Shown here: positions 38,803-51,800 of the stretch, piece after piece
Layout: the number at the start of each line of letters is the position of its first letter
How positions within the stretch are numbered: the first letter of the stretch is position 1
Origin: Wuchereria bancrofti
Taxonomy: Eukaryota; Nematoda; Chromadorea; Rhabditida; Onchocercidae
Direction of reading: 5' to 3'
DNA: 64,000 nucleotides
Assembly (NCBI GenBank): GCA_005281725.1
Contig: SSBO01000012.1
Span: 21,158,779 to 21,222,778, forward strand
Notes under the pieces: generated by a model
Databases searched by the model: none
The model's input: only the letters and a program-made list of their open reading frames with translations
Told to the model about the DNA's origin: nothing
Made by a program: the position numbers and the translations under genes

Positions 38803-41800
38803 ATGTCAATTGAAATGGAAAAGAATATAAATAAACAGTTCAGAATGAAAGAATTTCAAGAACGTCCATCCTTGTTGACGTAAAATGTTTTATTTAATAA
38901 ATTTTTTTTTTTTTAATTTTTTAATAAATTTTAAAAATTAAGAATATAACAATCAGTTGATTCTGAATTAAAATTGAAATATTGATTTTATCAGAATTTC
39001 TTGTCACAATCACTGATTGCTTTCAATTTATTAAAATGATTTAAAACTTAAATTATTCATTCATTTTTGAAACAAAATAATTTTACTTCTTATTTTAAAT
39101 TTTCAGAACACTTTTGACGCAAACAGATTTGTCATGTTTAAAGAATTTCTTCTGCGCCATGTTTTTCCTGCTATTCTTAAAAACAGTATTTGAAGATAGC
39201 GTATGTCACGGGAAGTAAGTTGCTATGGTTCATATATCATCTACCATACTTAAACGTACGTACACGTTCAATTTATTGCTTCAAGTAAACGTGTGAGTAT
39301 AAACGAATTGTTCAGTAATGCAAAAAAGTGAAGCAACCATCATTTTAAACATTTTAAACAAAAATGCAACGCCGTTTTAAAAATTAAATTCATATATTTT
39401 ATTACTTATAAAATATATAAATTTAATTAGAGTGCCATAAAAATTCTTATCATACTTCTAGTCCAATACATCATTTGTGGCTGATAAGATGGAATTTCAA
39501 CAAATTACCGATAACTTTAATATTTTGGTGTTTATTAGCAGGTAGTACGTTGCTCATTTATTATAGCTTGCAATTCTGGAGTAAAATACCATGCAAAACG
39601 GTAAGTGATTTAAAATAGTAAAGTACCATGCATTGAACTACAAATTATAAAGAATTGTAACTTAAACTGCACTCTCAAATAGAACATAATTGTGATTTAA
39701 ATTAATTTAAAGTAGAAAATTCAATATCTGAAATCAAAAAATACATGAATAAGTTCATATTTAATCACAGGTAAATGTTCATTTGATAACAGATTTCTTT
39801 TTTTATCTTTTATCACTCAAATATATTTCAGGAACCAATGAAAGATTTTATCATTTTATTGTCTCTCTATATTATCTATTTGTGTGCATTATTCTATTGT
39901 TGTTTTCGATTTACTTTGATGATGCAACTCGAATGTGCTTGCACCTTTATTGTAACCTGTGAAAGTGTAAAAATTAATTGTGCATTAGTATCAGTGATAA
40001 AATTATTTAGATAAGATTAGAAATGGTGGATAAATTTCAAATTTTATTTCAAATTTAATGATATCATTGTTATCATAGCAATATATAAAGAGTGAATGTT
40101 TTTTTTTTTTTTCAACTAAAAAATTTTTGACAAAAGTAAATGAAATTTAAATTTAATTTCAGACACGCATTTCAATGAAAGTTCATTCTTTCATACGTGA
40201 AGTATACTCATTGGCAGTTCGTTTAAAAATTGAAGCTGGTAAAACTGATGGTCTCAAGGTTAGTTAAATTTTTCTTAACTTTTAATAAATTTAAAAATTG
40301 ATTGAAATTTCAAGGATTATTATTAGCAATAATATTGGATCACAAATTATACAAATGTTAATTAAACACTTCTTGATTAATTCTTTTATGAAAAGTTTAC
40401 CGGATACATTGCAACATTCTTTACTCATTATTATTCGTCCAATTGTAAAATAAAAAAAAAAAAGAATGATAAATTTTTTTGCTAATTATATTATATAATT
40501 TTTTAATTTTACTGATCAGGATGATGACATTCCGGAAAAATATCCAACACTTGAGCAATACGTTTATTTCTTCTTCTGTCCATCATTAGTCTTTCGTCAA
40601 TTTTATCCCAGGTATAATTCTTAAACAATTTCACACCTTTAATCAATAAATTGTATGATGGATGCATCATGAATTTTCAACCATTTCATTTAGAAATTTA
40701 AATTGCAATTGGCAAGCTGTAAGGAATTATGCACAAGAAATTATCATTATAATTTATTGCGTGGATCTTATTTTCATCCAAGTAAATTTTACTTTTCTAA
40801 CTTTCATACTATCTTTCAACTGAATAAAATGATTCCTTCTTTTTTTTTAAATGAATCCTTGCAAATTTTATGAAAAAAAATTTTTAAATTTCAGATGATA
40901 TTACCTCGATTTGACAAAGAGAATGTTACGGCAGTTAACTTTTCAGCAAAAGTAAGTAATATATTTACTTCGATAACAGCTGGTGCATTATGTCTACTAT
41001 TACTCTTCTATGGTTTATTACATTGCTGGTTGAATATGTTTGCAGAATTATTGCGTTACTCAGATCGACAATTTTATTTGGTATTATTTAAAATTTTCCA
41101 AAATTTATTTTCATTTTTATTAAATCATTGTAATTTTTTTTTCGTTATTAGTCTAAAAATTGAAAGCAATTAATAAATTTGTTGTTAAATGTTGGAATTA
41201 TGATAATAAAGAAGGTAATTAATTAAATTTTAGTAAAGTTAAATTATGAAAAACTTCTTTCCTTACTTTTGATTTTACTTCAGAATTGGTGGAGTTCGAA
41301 ATCGATGGCTGAATATTATCGATTTTGGAATTTGGTAGTACATGAATGGCTCTATGCTTATATTTATCGAGATATTTCACAGGTCATTTTGCAATTTAGA
41401 AATTAGATAGTAGCAAATTCAATATTGTATAATGCAAAAGTTAGCAAAAATAATCATATGAAATTATTTTTTTAAATTTAAATTTTAAACACAAATTCAT
41501 TTTATAGATGATTGGAGGAAAGAAAGGTCTTTTCATCGCTCAAACAATGGTATTTTTCTTCTCATCTATATTTCATGAGTACTGGTTTGGTTTGGCTTTA
41601 AGAATGTTCTATCCTATCATATTCACCTTATATTTCATTTTCGGAGGTATTTGACCTATATTTTTTCACAATTTAGGAAATGAAAAGCTCTCAATTGTTC
41701 TGTCTCTTCTCTCTCTCCCTCTCTCTCCCCCTCTCTCTCACAAACACAGAGGAATGATTGAAAAATATTTAAAATAATCATAAAATTTACTCAAGTTATA

Positions 41801-42219
41801 AAAGAAAAGTTAAAAATTAAGTAGTATTTTTGCATTGAAATTTTTCTTTAGGAAGATAATTTAAGAGTTAGTTATCAAGAAAAGTTTCATAAATTATATG
41901 AAAAGATTGTAGTAAGAAAGGAATGAAATGGATTGAAAAAAAAAAGATTTCATCAATTTCAACATAAAAAAAAAAAAAAATAGGTCAATGAAATAAAATT
42001 TTTGCAGGAATTTTCTATTCTTTATCACAATTTATCACTTCAAAAAGGATTTGGAATATAGCAATGCATACTAATTTATTAATTGGTACTGGATTATTTA
42101 TATCATTATACAGTGAAGAATGGTATGCTAGACAACGTTGTGATCCATATTTTCATCATTTTATTCTTGATTTTATCATACCTCGTCATTGGTTCTGTCA
42201 AACATTAAATGATGGATAA
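38803..42219 (+). CDS. mboa-1: Sterol O-acyltransferase (ACAT/SOAT-type MBOAT), 456 aa
   Basis: Eleven exons: 38803-38879, 39107-39214, 39462-39600, 39832-39966, 40163-40258, 40520-40611, 40694-40781, 40895-41080, 41284-41382, 41508-41646 and 42008-42219 (1371 nt). This ER membrane enzyme transfers fatty acyl-CoA to sterol to make storage esters. Family marks: ERPSLL near the N-terminus; TRISMKVHSFIRE; IPEKYPTLEQYVYFFFCPSL; multiple membrane helices; and the catalytic His at about 363 in SIFHEYWFG. The acyl-CoA motif FYxDWWN appears here as FYLNWWS (residues 305-311), changing Asp and the last Asn. EYYRFWNLVVHEWLY is closer to SOAT than to DGAT1. The N-terminal cytosolic region is shorter than in vertebrates, so upstream exons are possible. 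The symbol follows the C. elegans ACAT-like gene and is by similarity. Confidence -1.
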
Positions 42220-43469
42220 TTTTTTTGAATTGAATTGAAATATGTTTCATATAAAAGCATTCATTTTCTTTTATTTTTATAAAAATTTCAAGAAAAAAGA
42301 AAACGATTAATTAGTCTTACTAATTTTGAAATAATTTCAGTTTATTGAAATTATATTTCAAAATATCATTTTTGAATAAAATTTTCTTCTAAAAAGATCT
42401 CAGTTTTTAAATTTTTAATGCATTATGAAACATGTAAAACTTTTCAAAATTTAATTTTGAAAATTTTTATTCTTTTCAACTGAACATGAGATGCTTTTGT
42501 AGCTAGCAAAATTCACTGTTTCAGAAATAATTTCCAATAAGCGCGAGTAACTGATAATGAGTTATTAATGCAATGATAAATTGATAACTTTGAATTATTT
42601 GGAATTAATTTAGAATCAACGAAAAACTATATTTGATCCAGAGAATTTCAATATATTTAAATTACAGTAGTTGTAAACTTTGTGAAATAGCAGATTAGAA
42701 GTTGGGATAGTTTGATAATTTCATTTCATTTAAATAAATTATTCGATAATTCAAATACGGAAAGCTGGCAGTTACATGTAAAGTTATATACTACAGTAGT
42801 TTTGAATTAATTAATTAATTAATTACTGGAAAGTTAATACTAATTAATGAGTTAATAAAAATTATACCATTGAATATTGCCATTTCCTTTAGAAATAGAA
42901 ATTTAAAGTTTTGTGTTTTCCAATTCAAAATTTCTCTTAAGAATTGTTCCGGATGTGCCTGGAAATGAAGTTACACGGTTGTAGACTGCTGTATCACAGA
43001 TTACACGTGCTATTACGTGTAAAACACGTTGAAACTTGATGGCTGATTTTTTTTTTCTGATGTTTGTACAATTTCATTTGCTATTTCATTAACTTTATTA
43101 ATTAACTCATTAACTTCATTTTTTCTTTCTCATAGTTTTCAGCTGTGATTTTGTATTAATTTCTTATTTAATAAAAATTTATTTCTGTTGTCAAAAATAT
43201 GGCAATTACAAAAATGAAAGCGTAAAAAACGAAAATCCCTCTAATTGCATTTCCTTTTTTTTTTTTTCTTCCTCAGAATCATTTCTCTTTCAATTTAAAT
43301 ACTTTTTTTCTTGTTTGTCTTCCAGATTATTAATCATTTCTAATTTTCTGAATATATAAAAAATGAAAATCTATAAAATATGAATCATTGCTTTGATTAC
43401 GCAAGAACGTGAAACAGTCACTTAAAAACAAATAGTTTTTGTACTGGAAAAATTGAATTTGTATTAGAG
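42220..43469. other. Intergenic upstream of a small membrane-protein gene
   Basis: Mostly AT-rich. A GC-richer patch at 42950-43035 carries three ACGT cores (CACGTG, TACGTG, CACGTT) in inverted and direct arrangement, possibly a promoter element for the gene at 43470. No coding model could be supported. Confidence -1.
43000..43031. promoter_or_regulatory. Cluster of three ACACGT/ACGTGT elements
   Basis: ACACGT, GCTATT, ACGTGT, AAA, ACACGT in a row: an inverted pair followed by a third copy. The ACGTG core is bound by bHLH-PAS and other bHLH or bZIP factors by established knowledge. It lies about 450 bp upstream of the ATG at 43470. Confidence -1.
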
Positions 43470-45098
43470 ATGCAAAATAATATTTATTTAGCAGTTATTC
43501 CGATCGATTTAACTGTAAGTTTTTTTTTTTTTTTTCAAAATTATTGCTTACCAAAAAAAAAATTAGTAAAATTTTCCTTTTCTCTTCTAATTAATAAATA
43601 TATGAGAAAAAGGCAATTATTAGTAGTAATAATACAAATTTATACTTTAGTATATCCGATTATATACGGAAGTAATTATTCATTTAAATTTATTTATTGG
43701 CAGATGCTGGCATGTGCAGTGATCATTGTGACAGTAGCGTTGACAATACAACTCATTACACATCTTTATAAATTAAGAATTGTCATTTTAAAAGAAAGAA
43801 GAAAGAGAAATGCCGAAATACCATTTCTTTCGAAGGATCTGAATAATCTTGGCAAAGTAACAATGTTTATTTAATTTTCAATTTCAAAATAATAATATAA
43901 TATCAGTTTTTCTTCAATTTCAAAATTTAAAAGTTATCATTAACTTAACTTAATGTCTTTTCTATTAGCAATTTTTTTTTTTTAGAATACAATTCATCAA
44001 TGTATAATTCGACCTTTTGCTTGGAAATTTAATAATAATGAAACAACAAATGCAATAAATGCTTCCGAGAATTTTTACTTTTCTGCAAATGGTAAGAACA
44101 AAAAGCAAATGTTTGGAAATTAAAAAAAAAAAATTTTTTTTTCAATTTAATTTTCTTTTAAATAATTTTTAAATATTAAAGTGTATAAGTATAACAATTA
44201 TCAATATTGCTTATTTTGTTTTGATTTTTCTAAAAATTTATACTTTCTTAAAATTTTTATTTCAAATAATTTAATTAAAAATCAAGCTAAAATATATTAG
44301 TGTTAGCAATACGTTTATCTTAGAATGAATTATTATCAGTTATGTGTTATCAGCTAATTCAAAGATTTCAAACAGATTTTACAGCATTACAAGAGAGAGA
44401 GAGAGAGAAAAAAAAAAAGATAACCGAATTGTTTGATAGAAAGCGACAACTTATGAAAAAATTATCGATAAAATGAAAAATTGTTGACAAAATGAAAGTG
44501 TTTTTTTTTTTTAAGAAAAAAATTGTACTTTTTCATAAACAACATTAATTATCAAATGTTTATCCGTTAAATACATATGTTTCACATATTTTAAAAAGTC
44601 ACTTTTACATCCCATCCCATAATTAATTAAATGTTAAATATTTTTATTAAATATACGTGGAAATACTTTACTTATAAAAGTAATACGTGATTGTTTTGAC
44701 GTTCAACAATACAATTATTTGATTGAATTTTGTTTTTTTTTTTTGATAAAAATAAAGTAATCGTAACACATTCGTAACAATAATCGTTTCAATTATCTTT
44801 TATTTTGGTTTATTTTACTGATAAGTTTAACTTACAATTAATATTTATTAATAATAATTAATTAAAGTAAAAATTAATGGAAGAAAGGAAAAAGAAATGA
44901 ATGATTTTTGATTGAAATTTTTTTCAAAAATGATCTGAAAAATTGTTTTTCTCATTCAAGTGTAATCTTTTATCAATTAAATTATAATAAAACATTATTT
45001 TAGCATCAACCATGTATTCTCTGAACAAAAATATTATGGTTAAATGTGATAAATTTAATAAATGGATAAAAAGAAAAAAAAAAAAAAAAGATCGATGA
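43470..45098 (+). CDS. Small single-pass membrane protein, uncharacterised (111 or 132 aa)
   Basis: Exons 43470-43514 (MQNNIYLAVIPIDLT), 43704-43856 and 43986 onward. Exon 2 holds one hydrophobic helix (CAVIIVTVALTIQLITHLY) followed by basic residues (KERRKRN), the usual inside-positive pattern. There are two possible ends. Exon 3 may be unspliced to TAA at 44121-44123 (111 aa), or be spliced at 44091|GTAAGA to 45004-45098, which is in phase and ends in a Lys-rich tail before TGA (132 aa). Both totals are in frame. N-glycosylation-type Asn motifs (NNET, NAS) occur after the helix. The patched-related gene starts 717 bp after the longer end. Family unknown. Confidence -1.
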
Positions 45099-45814
45099 AA
45101 GAATTACAGGATGTTTGATTGAGAAATATTACGTCGTCGGTAAAGTAATTAAGAGCGGTTGAAAGAATGAAGAATTTTGAAGAGGAATGGGCAATGTTAG
45201 AGGAACGAAATTTTTAACATCAACTTGAACAACTGGAAAGGGTGTGACAATCTAAAAGGAATAAAATTTTTGAAATCAACTTAAGAAATTCATCAATATA
45301 CCATCCATCCTATCCTATCCTATCCATAAATTGTCAATGCACCTTCTATCCTCTTTTTCAACTGAACAATTCACTATCTATCGAGACATTACCAACAGCA
45401 TTTTCATTATTAACAACCACAATTATTTACAATCACTACCACTACCATCTACCACTACTAACTACCATCACCATTTATTGTTATTAACATTTAAAGATAT
45501 CAAAAAGTGATCATCCTTGTCATAGACATCCCCTACCCTATCATCAAAAACAAATTTCTTCTTTTCAATTTTTATTTCTCAAAGAAGTTAAGTTTTCATT
45601 TATTGTTGTTGTTTTATCAGAGATTATTCAATAAAATATCATGTTTTATTAGCGATTTATCACTTTAACAAAAAAAAAAAAAAAAGTATATATACAATAT
45701 GTTTTATCAGTGATGATTATTCAATAAATTAAACTACATTTTAGCTATATTTAAATAATGCTTTTATCATAATAATTATATTATCATTGTATTTTTTGAA
45801 TTAAATTACAGGGT
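45099..45814. other. Spacer before the patched-related gene
   Basis: Contains short tandem runs (ATCCTATCCTATCC near 45305, CACTACCACTACC-type near 45435) and T-rich sequence ending in the acceptor TTACAG at 45812, directly before the patched-related start codon. That arrangement suits spliced-leader trans-splicing. No gene seen. Confidence -1.
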
Positions 45815-48800
45815 ATGAAACAATTGGAAGATTGTAGTAAAAAAATAGAAGATTTATTTATCAAATGTTTTTATTATCATGGCTTATTGGTTGGTCGCTA
45901 TCCTGGACGATTTTTGATTGGTTCATTGCTATTAACAGCAATTTGTACAACAGGATTACCTGCTTTAAAAATTAATTTGGATCTTTACAAATTGTTTGTT
46001 CCATGGGATGCACCGGTACGACAAGAATTTGAAAGGTTTTCATTCATAATTTTGCTTCTTATCTTAAAATAATACAAATATTTATGAATGAAAATTTTCT
46101 TCATGCAATTTTAAGAGAAAAGATATTAAAATTAGTTTAAATAATTAAAAGAAAAAAAAATGGATCAAGTCAATCAAATTTAAATGAAAATCAAAAAATG
46201 AAAAAATAAAAATAATTAAAATTCTCATAAAAGTTTTTTCAAAAAAAAAAAAGAAAGGAAGAAATGATATCACAAGATACTTTTAAATGACAACTACAAA
46301 GAAGAGCATGAAAAAACTGACCAGTCCAATAAATGACCAATGCATTTCACTGCTATTTTTTCCGTTTTGCGGTAAAACGTTTCAGCTTATTCGTACAGAG
46401 TTTTCTTACTCTTTTTTTTTTCATTTTTAAAACTTAGTGATGGTCATTGACACTTCCGGCACTCATTTAGATCAACAGTTTTTAACGAAATGCCGCTGGG
46501 AATTTTGCAGAATACTAATCGACTTAAACGACAAGTTGACATTCTCAAAGGTTTATTGGCTTTTTTTTTTCAAAATTAGTTTGTTTACAAGCTATTCGTT
46601 TGATTTACAAAAATCATTTTTCCAATAAAAATTGTTAATCTGTGATTTTTATAAATAGATTGAAAAATTGTTTACTTAATTGAAAAGTGTTTTTTTTTCA
46701 ATTAAGTAAACAATTTTTCATTTTATTTTTTGTTATTAGTATTTATTATATTCATAACAATCATACATCTATCATCAAATTGTCATAATTTTCTCAATTT
46801 TGATTAGAACGTATTCAAATTTCAGATCCTATTCGCATTGATGTCATTCGATTTTATGCAATACATGAGGATAATTTGAATTTACTCGAATCACGTACGT
46901 TACGTAGAATATATCGTTATACCACTGAAATTATGAATACTACTGTTGAATTTAATGACAAAATTTATCGATTTGAGGATTTCTGCCAGAAAGATTCTGG
47001 CGAAGAAGTAAGTTAGATTTTTAATGAAAAAAATTTTTTTTTTTTTTTTTTTGTCGATTACAATTGTTTATTTCTCATATCGAATTTCTTTTAACTTTAG
47101 AAAAATTAAATAAAATATCATTTAATAATAATTTAGAAATGCTCAAATGAATTGAATGTTTGGCTAAAGCATGCCGAAATACTCTTCCGTGATGGAAAAG
47201 CTAATTCAAATCCAAATTTACAACTCTCATATCCGGTTATGTATTTATTTAACCGACCTAAGAATATTGGTCAAGTGAGTCATTTATAATCTATCATACT
47301 TGTTCAATTTTTAAACTGTACAAAAATTTTCAAATGTATTTTAGGTGATTTATGGCGTAAATGTGACAGGTCGGAAACGTGAAATAAGTAGTGCAAAAGT
47401 GGTAACAGTGCATTGGTATATTAATTTCAAAAGTTCACCTGAAAAAGAGAGAGCTTATGTGGCATTTCGGAAAGAACTTGATAATTTTTGGCTTTCTAAA
47501 AAGAATGAATCAAAGCTTAAATTTATTCCACATAAGTAAGTATTTTAAATATTTTTCTAATTTTTCTTAAATGAACATTTTTTCATCTTTCATTTGATTT
47601 TTTTTCTTCTTTTAATCACACTTTTTTCACTTACTTAAAATTCTTTATTTGATTGAATAGATTATTGCTATATTCAAATATTTGTTTTCATGTTACTTTT
47701 TTTTTTAACTTAATTACATATTAGTACAATAATCACTTACCTAATTCAATTTCTATCTTCCAATGATAAATTTTAGCTTTATATTTTTGTTCATTGAACG
47801 TTATCTTTAATCTATCATAAAAGAATAATTGTTATCATTATCATGAATATTTGAAATTTATCAAAATTATTTAGTGATAAAGCGATGAACGATGAATTAC
47901 TTTTGATTATCGAAGTAGCACTACCATTTGCAGCTGTTGTTTCATTGCAATTAATGCTTTTCGTTGTACTTTCAAATTATTCCAGAGATATTATCAAGTA
48001 ACAATTTTCATTTTACATTTCCTTGGCTATGTAATTTACAGCTGGCAATTTTCTTGCTTTAAAATTAAATTTATTAGAATGACTCAAACCTTATATCTGT
48101 CTGATATAACCACTGATATCATATCATCTTTAATACATACAGCTTATCACTTTTGTATGTTAAATTTTCCATCCAATGACTGTTTGCTATAAATAGCATT
48201 TTTATTTGCATTTGTTTACGGCACGGATAAAAATGAATTGAGAAATAGCAAAAGTTCAATATTTCATTTTAAATTTTCATATTACCAAAAGATAAAAGTT
48301 TCCTTTTAACGGATTTCATTCCGATAAAACAAAATGCATCTTTTTGTGTGCATGCATTCAAAACAAAACAAGTTTAAAGGACATCATCACTACAACTAGA
48401 TAAGATGGAAAAGACATATTAAAAGTGACATTAACGACAGCTCATCGATATTAATCTAAATGAAGAGAGAAACATTCTTGAAATTTCAGTTTAGAAAAAT
48501 GAAATAAACAAACATTTAAATTAAATGTTTAAGTTTACAATTATTCTCTTTATCGCGCACACATATCTATCTAATTTTTATTAGAAAAAAAAAACATTTT
48601 TTTTTTCTTTTTTAAGATCAAAACCAGTGGAAGGTTATCTGGCAGTAATATCGGTTATCTTATCACTAATTTGTACTTTTGGATTGCTCTTTCGTCTTGG
48701 AATGCCATTTAATCCAGTATCTTGCACAATGCCATTTTTGATTCTTGCAGTTGGTAATACTTTAGAATAAAATATTTATTTAATATCTAACTTTTTTTTT

Positions 48801-51800
48801 TTTTTTCTTCAATTATTTACATTTTTGTTAAGGTGTTGATGATGCATTCCTGATGTTAGGCGCTTGGCGTACAACTAATCGGCGCTTATTGATTGAGGAA
48901 CGTATGGCACTAACAATGAGCGATGCCGGTTTATCTATTACCGTAACATCAGTTACTGATTTCGGTTGTTTTGGTAAATTTCTTTGGCTATTTTCAATGG
49001 AATAAATAAATGATCGAATTTTTGTTATTTTAAATTAATAAGTAAAAATCAAAATAAGAAATATAATTTCTGGAAGTTTTTTCTCTTCTTTTTCTTTTGA
49101 CGACGACAATTTTCCTTGGAAAAAAAATCTGATCTGTGCTTTTATTATTTTATGATTGGGTAAATTTGATGGAAAAATTAAGGTTATACCCATAAATTGC
49201 CCATAAAAGAAGCCAAGAAAACAAAGAATAAAGTCATCTGTGATATTCAATTTTCTTCAAGTTTATATTATTAAAGCTAAAAATTCAAAAAGAAAAAAGT
49301 GTAAATCTTTGTTCTACAATTTTAATTATTATTAATTACTAATGAAAATCTTTGACGAAATTACTTATACTTCCATTTCGAGTAAAGATGACAAAATTGA
49401 GCCAAATATACTATTACATGCTACAGAAAACTATGTGCAAATTTAAATTTTAAAATAATGAAAAGTTAAGATTAAAAGATGTTTATTAAATTTTTCAAAA
49501 ATTTTTAGCTCTTGGTTATTTCCTATGTCCGATACCGGCTGTTTCGGATTTTTGTCTATTGACAGCTACCGGTATTATGATGGATTATCTCTTTCAAATC
49601 ACATTTTACGCATCCGTTATGGTTTACGGTGGTCGAAAAGAAGTTGATGGTGGATTGTTAGCATGTTGTTATAAATTAAAATCAAGAAAAAATACAAGAA
49701 ACGATCATTACATGCAACGTAAGTTTTTTGTTAACAACAAAATTGTCAGTTAATATTTCATTTTAACAAATAATTTGTTGAAAAATAAAATGTTATAGCG
49801 ATTGTAGAAGATTATAATTACAAAATTAAACAAAATAGTTAATAAAATAATAAAAATGCCAATTAGTTGCAATAAAATTAAATTTTTCTTATCATAAATT
49901 AGAAAAAAAAAAGGCAGAGAGAGAGAGAAAGCGTTAATAGTTAAACAATAAAATAGGAAAAAAGTTGTTTGTTATGAAATCATTGTAAATTTTTTTTAAC
50001 TTTCTATTTGTAGTATCTTTTTTTTTTCAGAGCCTTACATTCATCGATGGTTTGGTGACATTTACGCTCCATTCATATTGCGCAAAGATATTCGAATTAT
50101 TTCAATGATTATTTTCCTCATTTATGCATCATTGGCCATTTATGGTTGTATATCTATTTCAGTTGACATAAGTCCTAGAAAATATATTCGTGATGATTCA
50201 CCCATTCAACCCTTTATTAATCTTGCTGGTAAGTTGAAAAAATTTTTTTTTTTAAATTTTATTCTATGAAATTTAAAAAAAACACCTAGATTGTATAATA
50301 GATGTAAGAAATTGAAATGTATAATCAGTCAGATGTTGATCAATTGATCAAAGATTTTGATCAATTGCAAGAATTTCTAGAAAAAGAGAAATTCCTTGCA
50401 ACTGATCAAAATCTATGATATCTTTTTATGATAACAGAATTGATTATCTTAACATATTTTCAATTCTACTTAAAATTTACAGTAAGAATAATTATGAACA
50501 AATGAATGTTATTTCACTGAAAATTATTAATGTGAAAATTTGAGTTAGTAAAAGAAAAAGATAATAATTAATATATGATTTGCAATTAGATAAATATATT
50601 TGGGCTGATAACGTAATGCCCGTGTTTCACGTGATGAATCCGCCGGATTTTCGTACGGTACAAGCACGAGCTCGAATGAACGAATTAATCTATCGTCTCG
50701 AACATACGACTTATAGCATTGGACGAGTATCCACCAATTTTTGGCTCTGGGAATATCAACGATTTTTAAATGATTTTCCGAATATTAATTATACCAAAAA
50801 TTTCTATGAAAAGAAATATTTGATTGATTTTTTCGATCAATCTGATAGCCAACAATACAGAGGTAAATTTTTTTTTTTGCTTTTTCACTAATATATGAAG
50901 AATTTTATTGTTAGCAATTGGATTTTACATATTTTATCAATTATTCATTCATTCATCAAATAACCTAAACGAACTCTGTGTCAGTGTGTGTGTGACAATG
51001 TTTTCATATATTATATCACATTACTAATTTATTTATTTTACATTTAATGAAAATTGATGCTTTAATATGAAAGTGATAGTTTGATTCAATTAAAAGTTTA
51101 AAATAAGTATGAAAATTTGATCAATTTCAGCTTACGTAAAAATGAAAAGTAATGTGACAAATGGAGAGCCATGTATAGCAGCTTTTGCCTTTCAAACTAG
51201 TTTTTATGGACTTGATTCATGGGACAAGCGACATGTAAGTTAGAAAAAAAGTTTGATAAAAAGAAACAACGAACTCTGTGTCGTGTGTCATTGTGTGTGT
51301 GTGACAATGTTTTCATATATTTCAATGGCGGTTTATCAAAAAAAAAAAAAATGTCCAATTAATTTACATATTCTGATCAGAGACGAGCAAACTTTCCGTA
51401 AAGAAAAAAAGTATTCGAAGCTATTTTTAGATTCGTCAAACTATTTGCAAATTATGATCAAAAATCATAATTAATAGTATTGTTAATTAAAATATCATAC
51501 ATAATTTTCAAACAGTAAAAAAAAAAAAGAGAAATAGGAAAAAATTGAAATGAAATTTTTATATGAAATTGTGATTTCAATAGAATGAGCTATATCGATG
51601 GCGTGCAATGATCGCAGAATATTCTGATTTTGATATTTTTCTGGCTGGCATTTTTTCACCATTTTTGATCGATCAACGTAAAAGCATAGCACCGTCTTCC
51701 ATGCAATCAATTGGATCAGCAATTTCTGTTATGGCAATTTTATCTGTCTTTTTCCTACCTGATAAGGTAAATACATTTATGGAAATAAGTATTGTTTTAA

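Noticed and set aside
43470..43874. Single 134-codon ORF read through without splicing
   Set aside because: It runs through a poly-T-encoded Phe tract between a clear GTAAGT donor and a TTGGCAG acceptor; the spliced model is better.
46437..46628. 63-codon ORF starting MVIDTSGTH in the patched-related gene
   Set aside because: The in-phase exon is in another frame (46471-46550); this frame cannot join exons 1 and 3.
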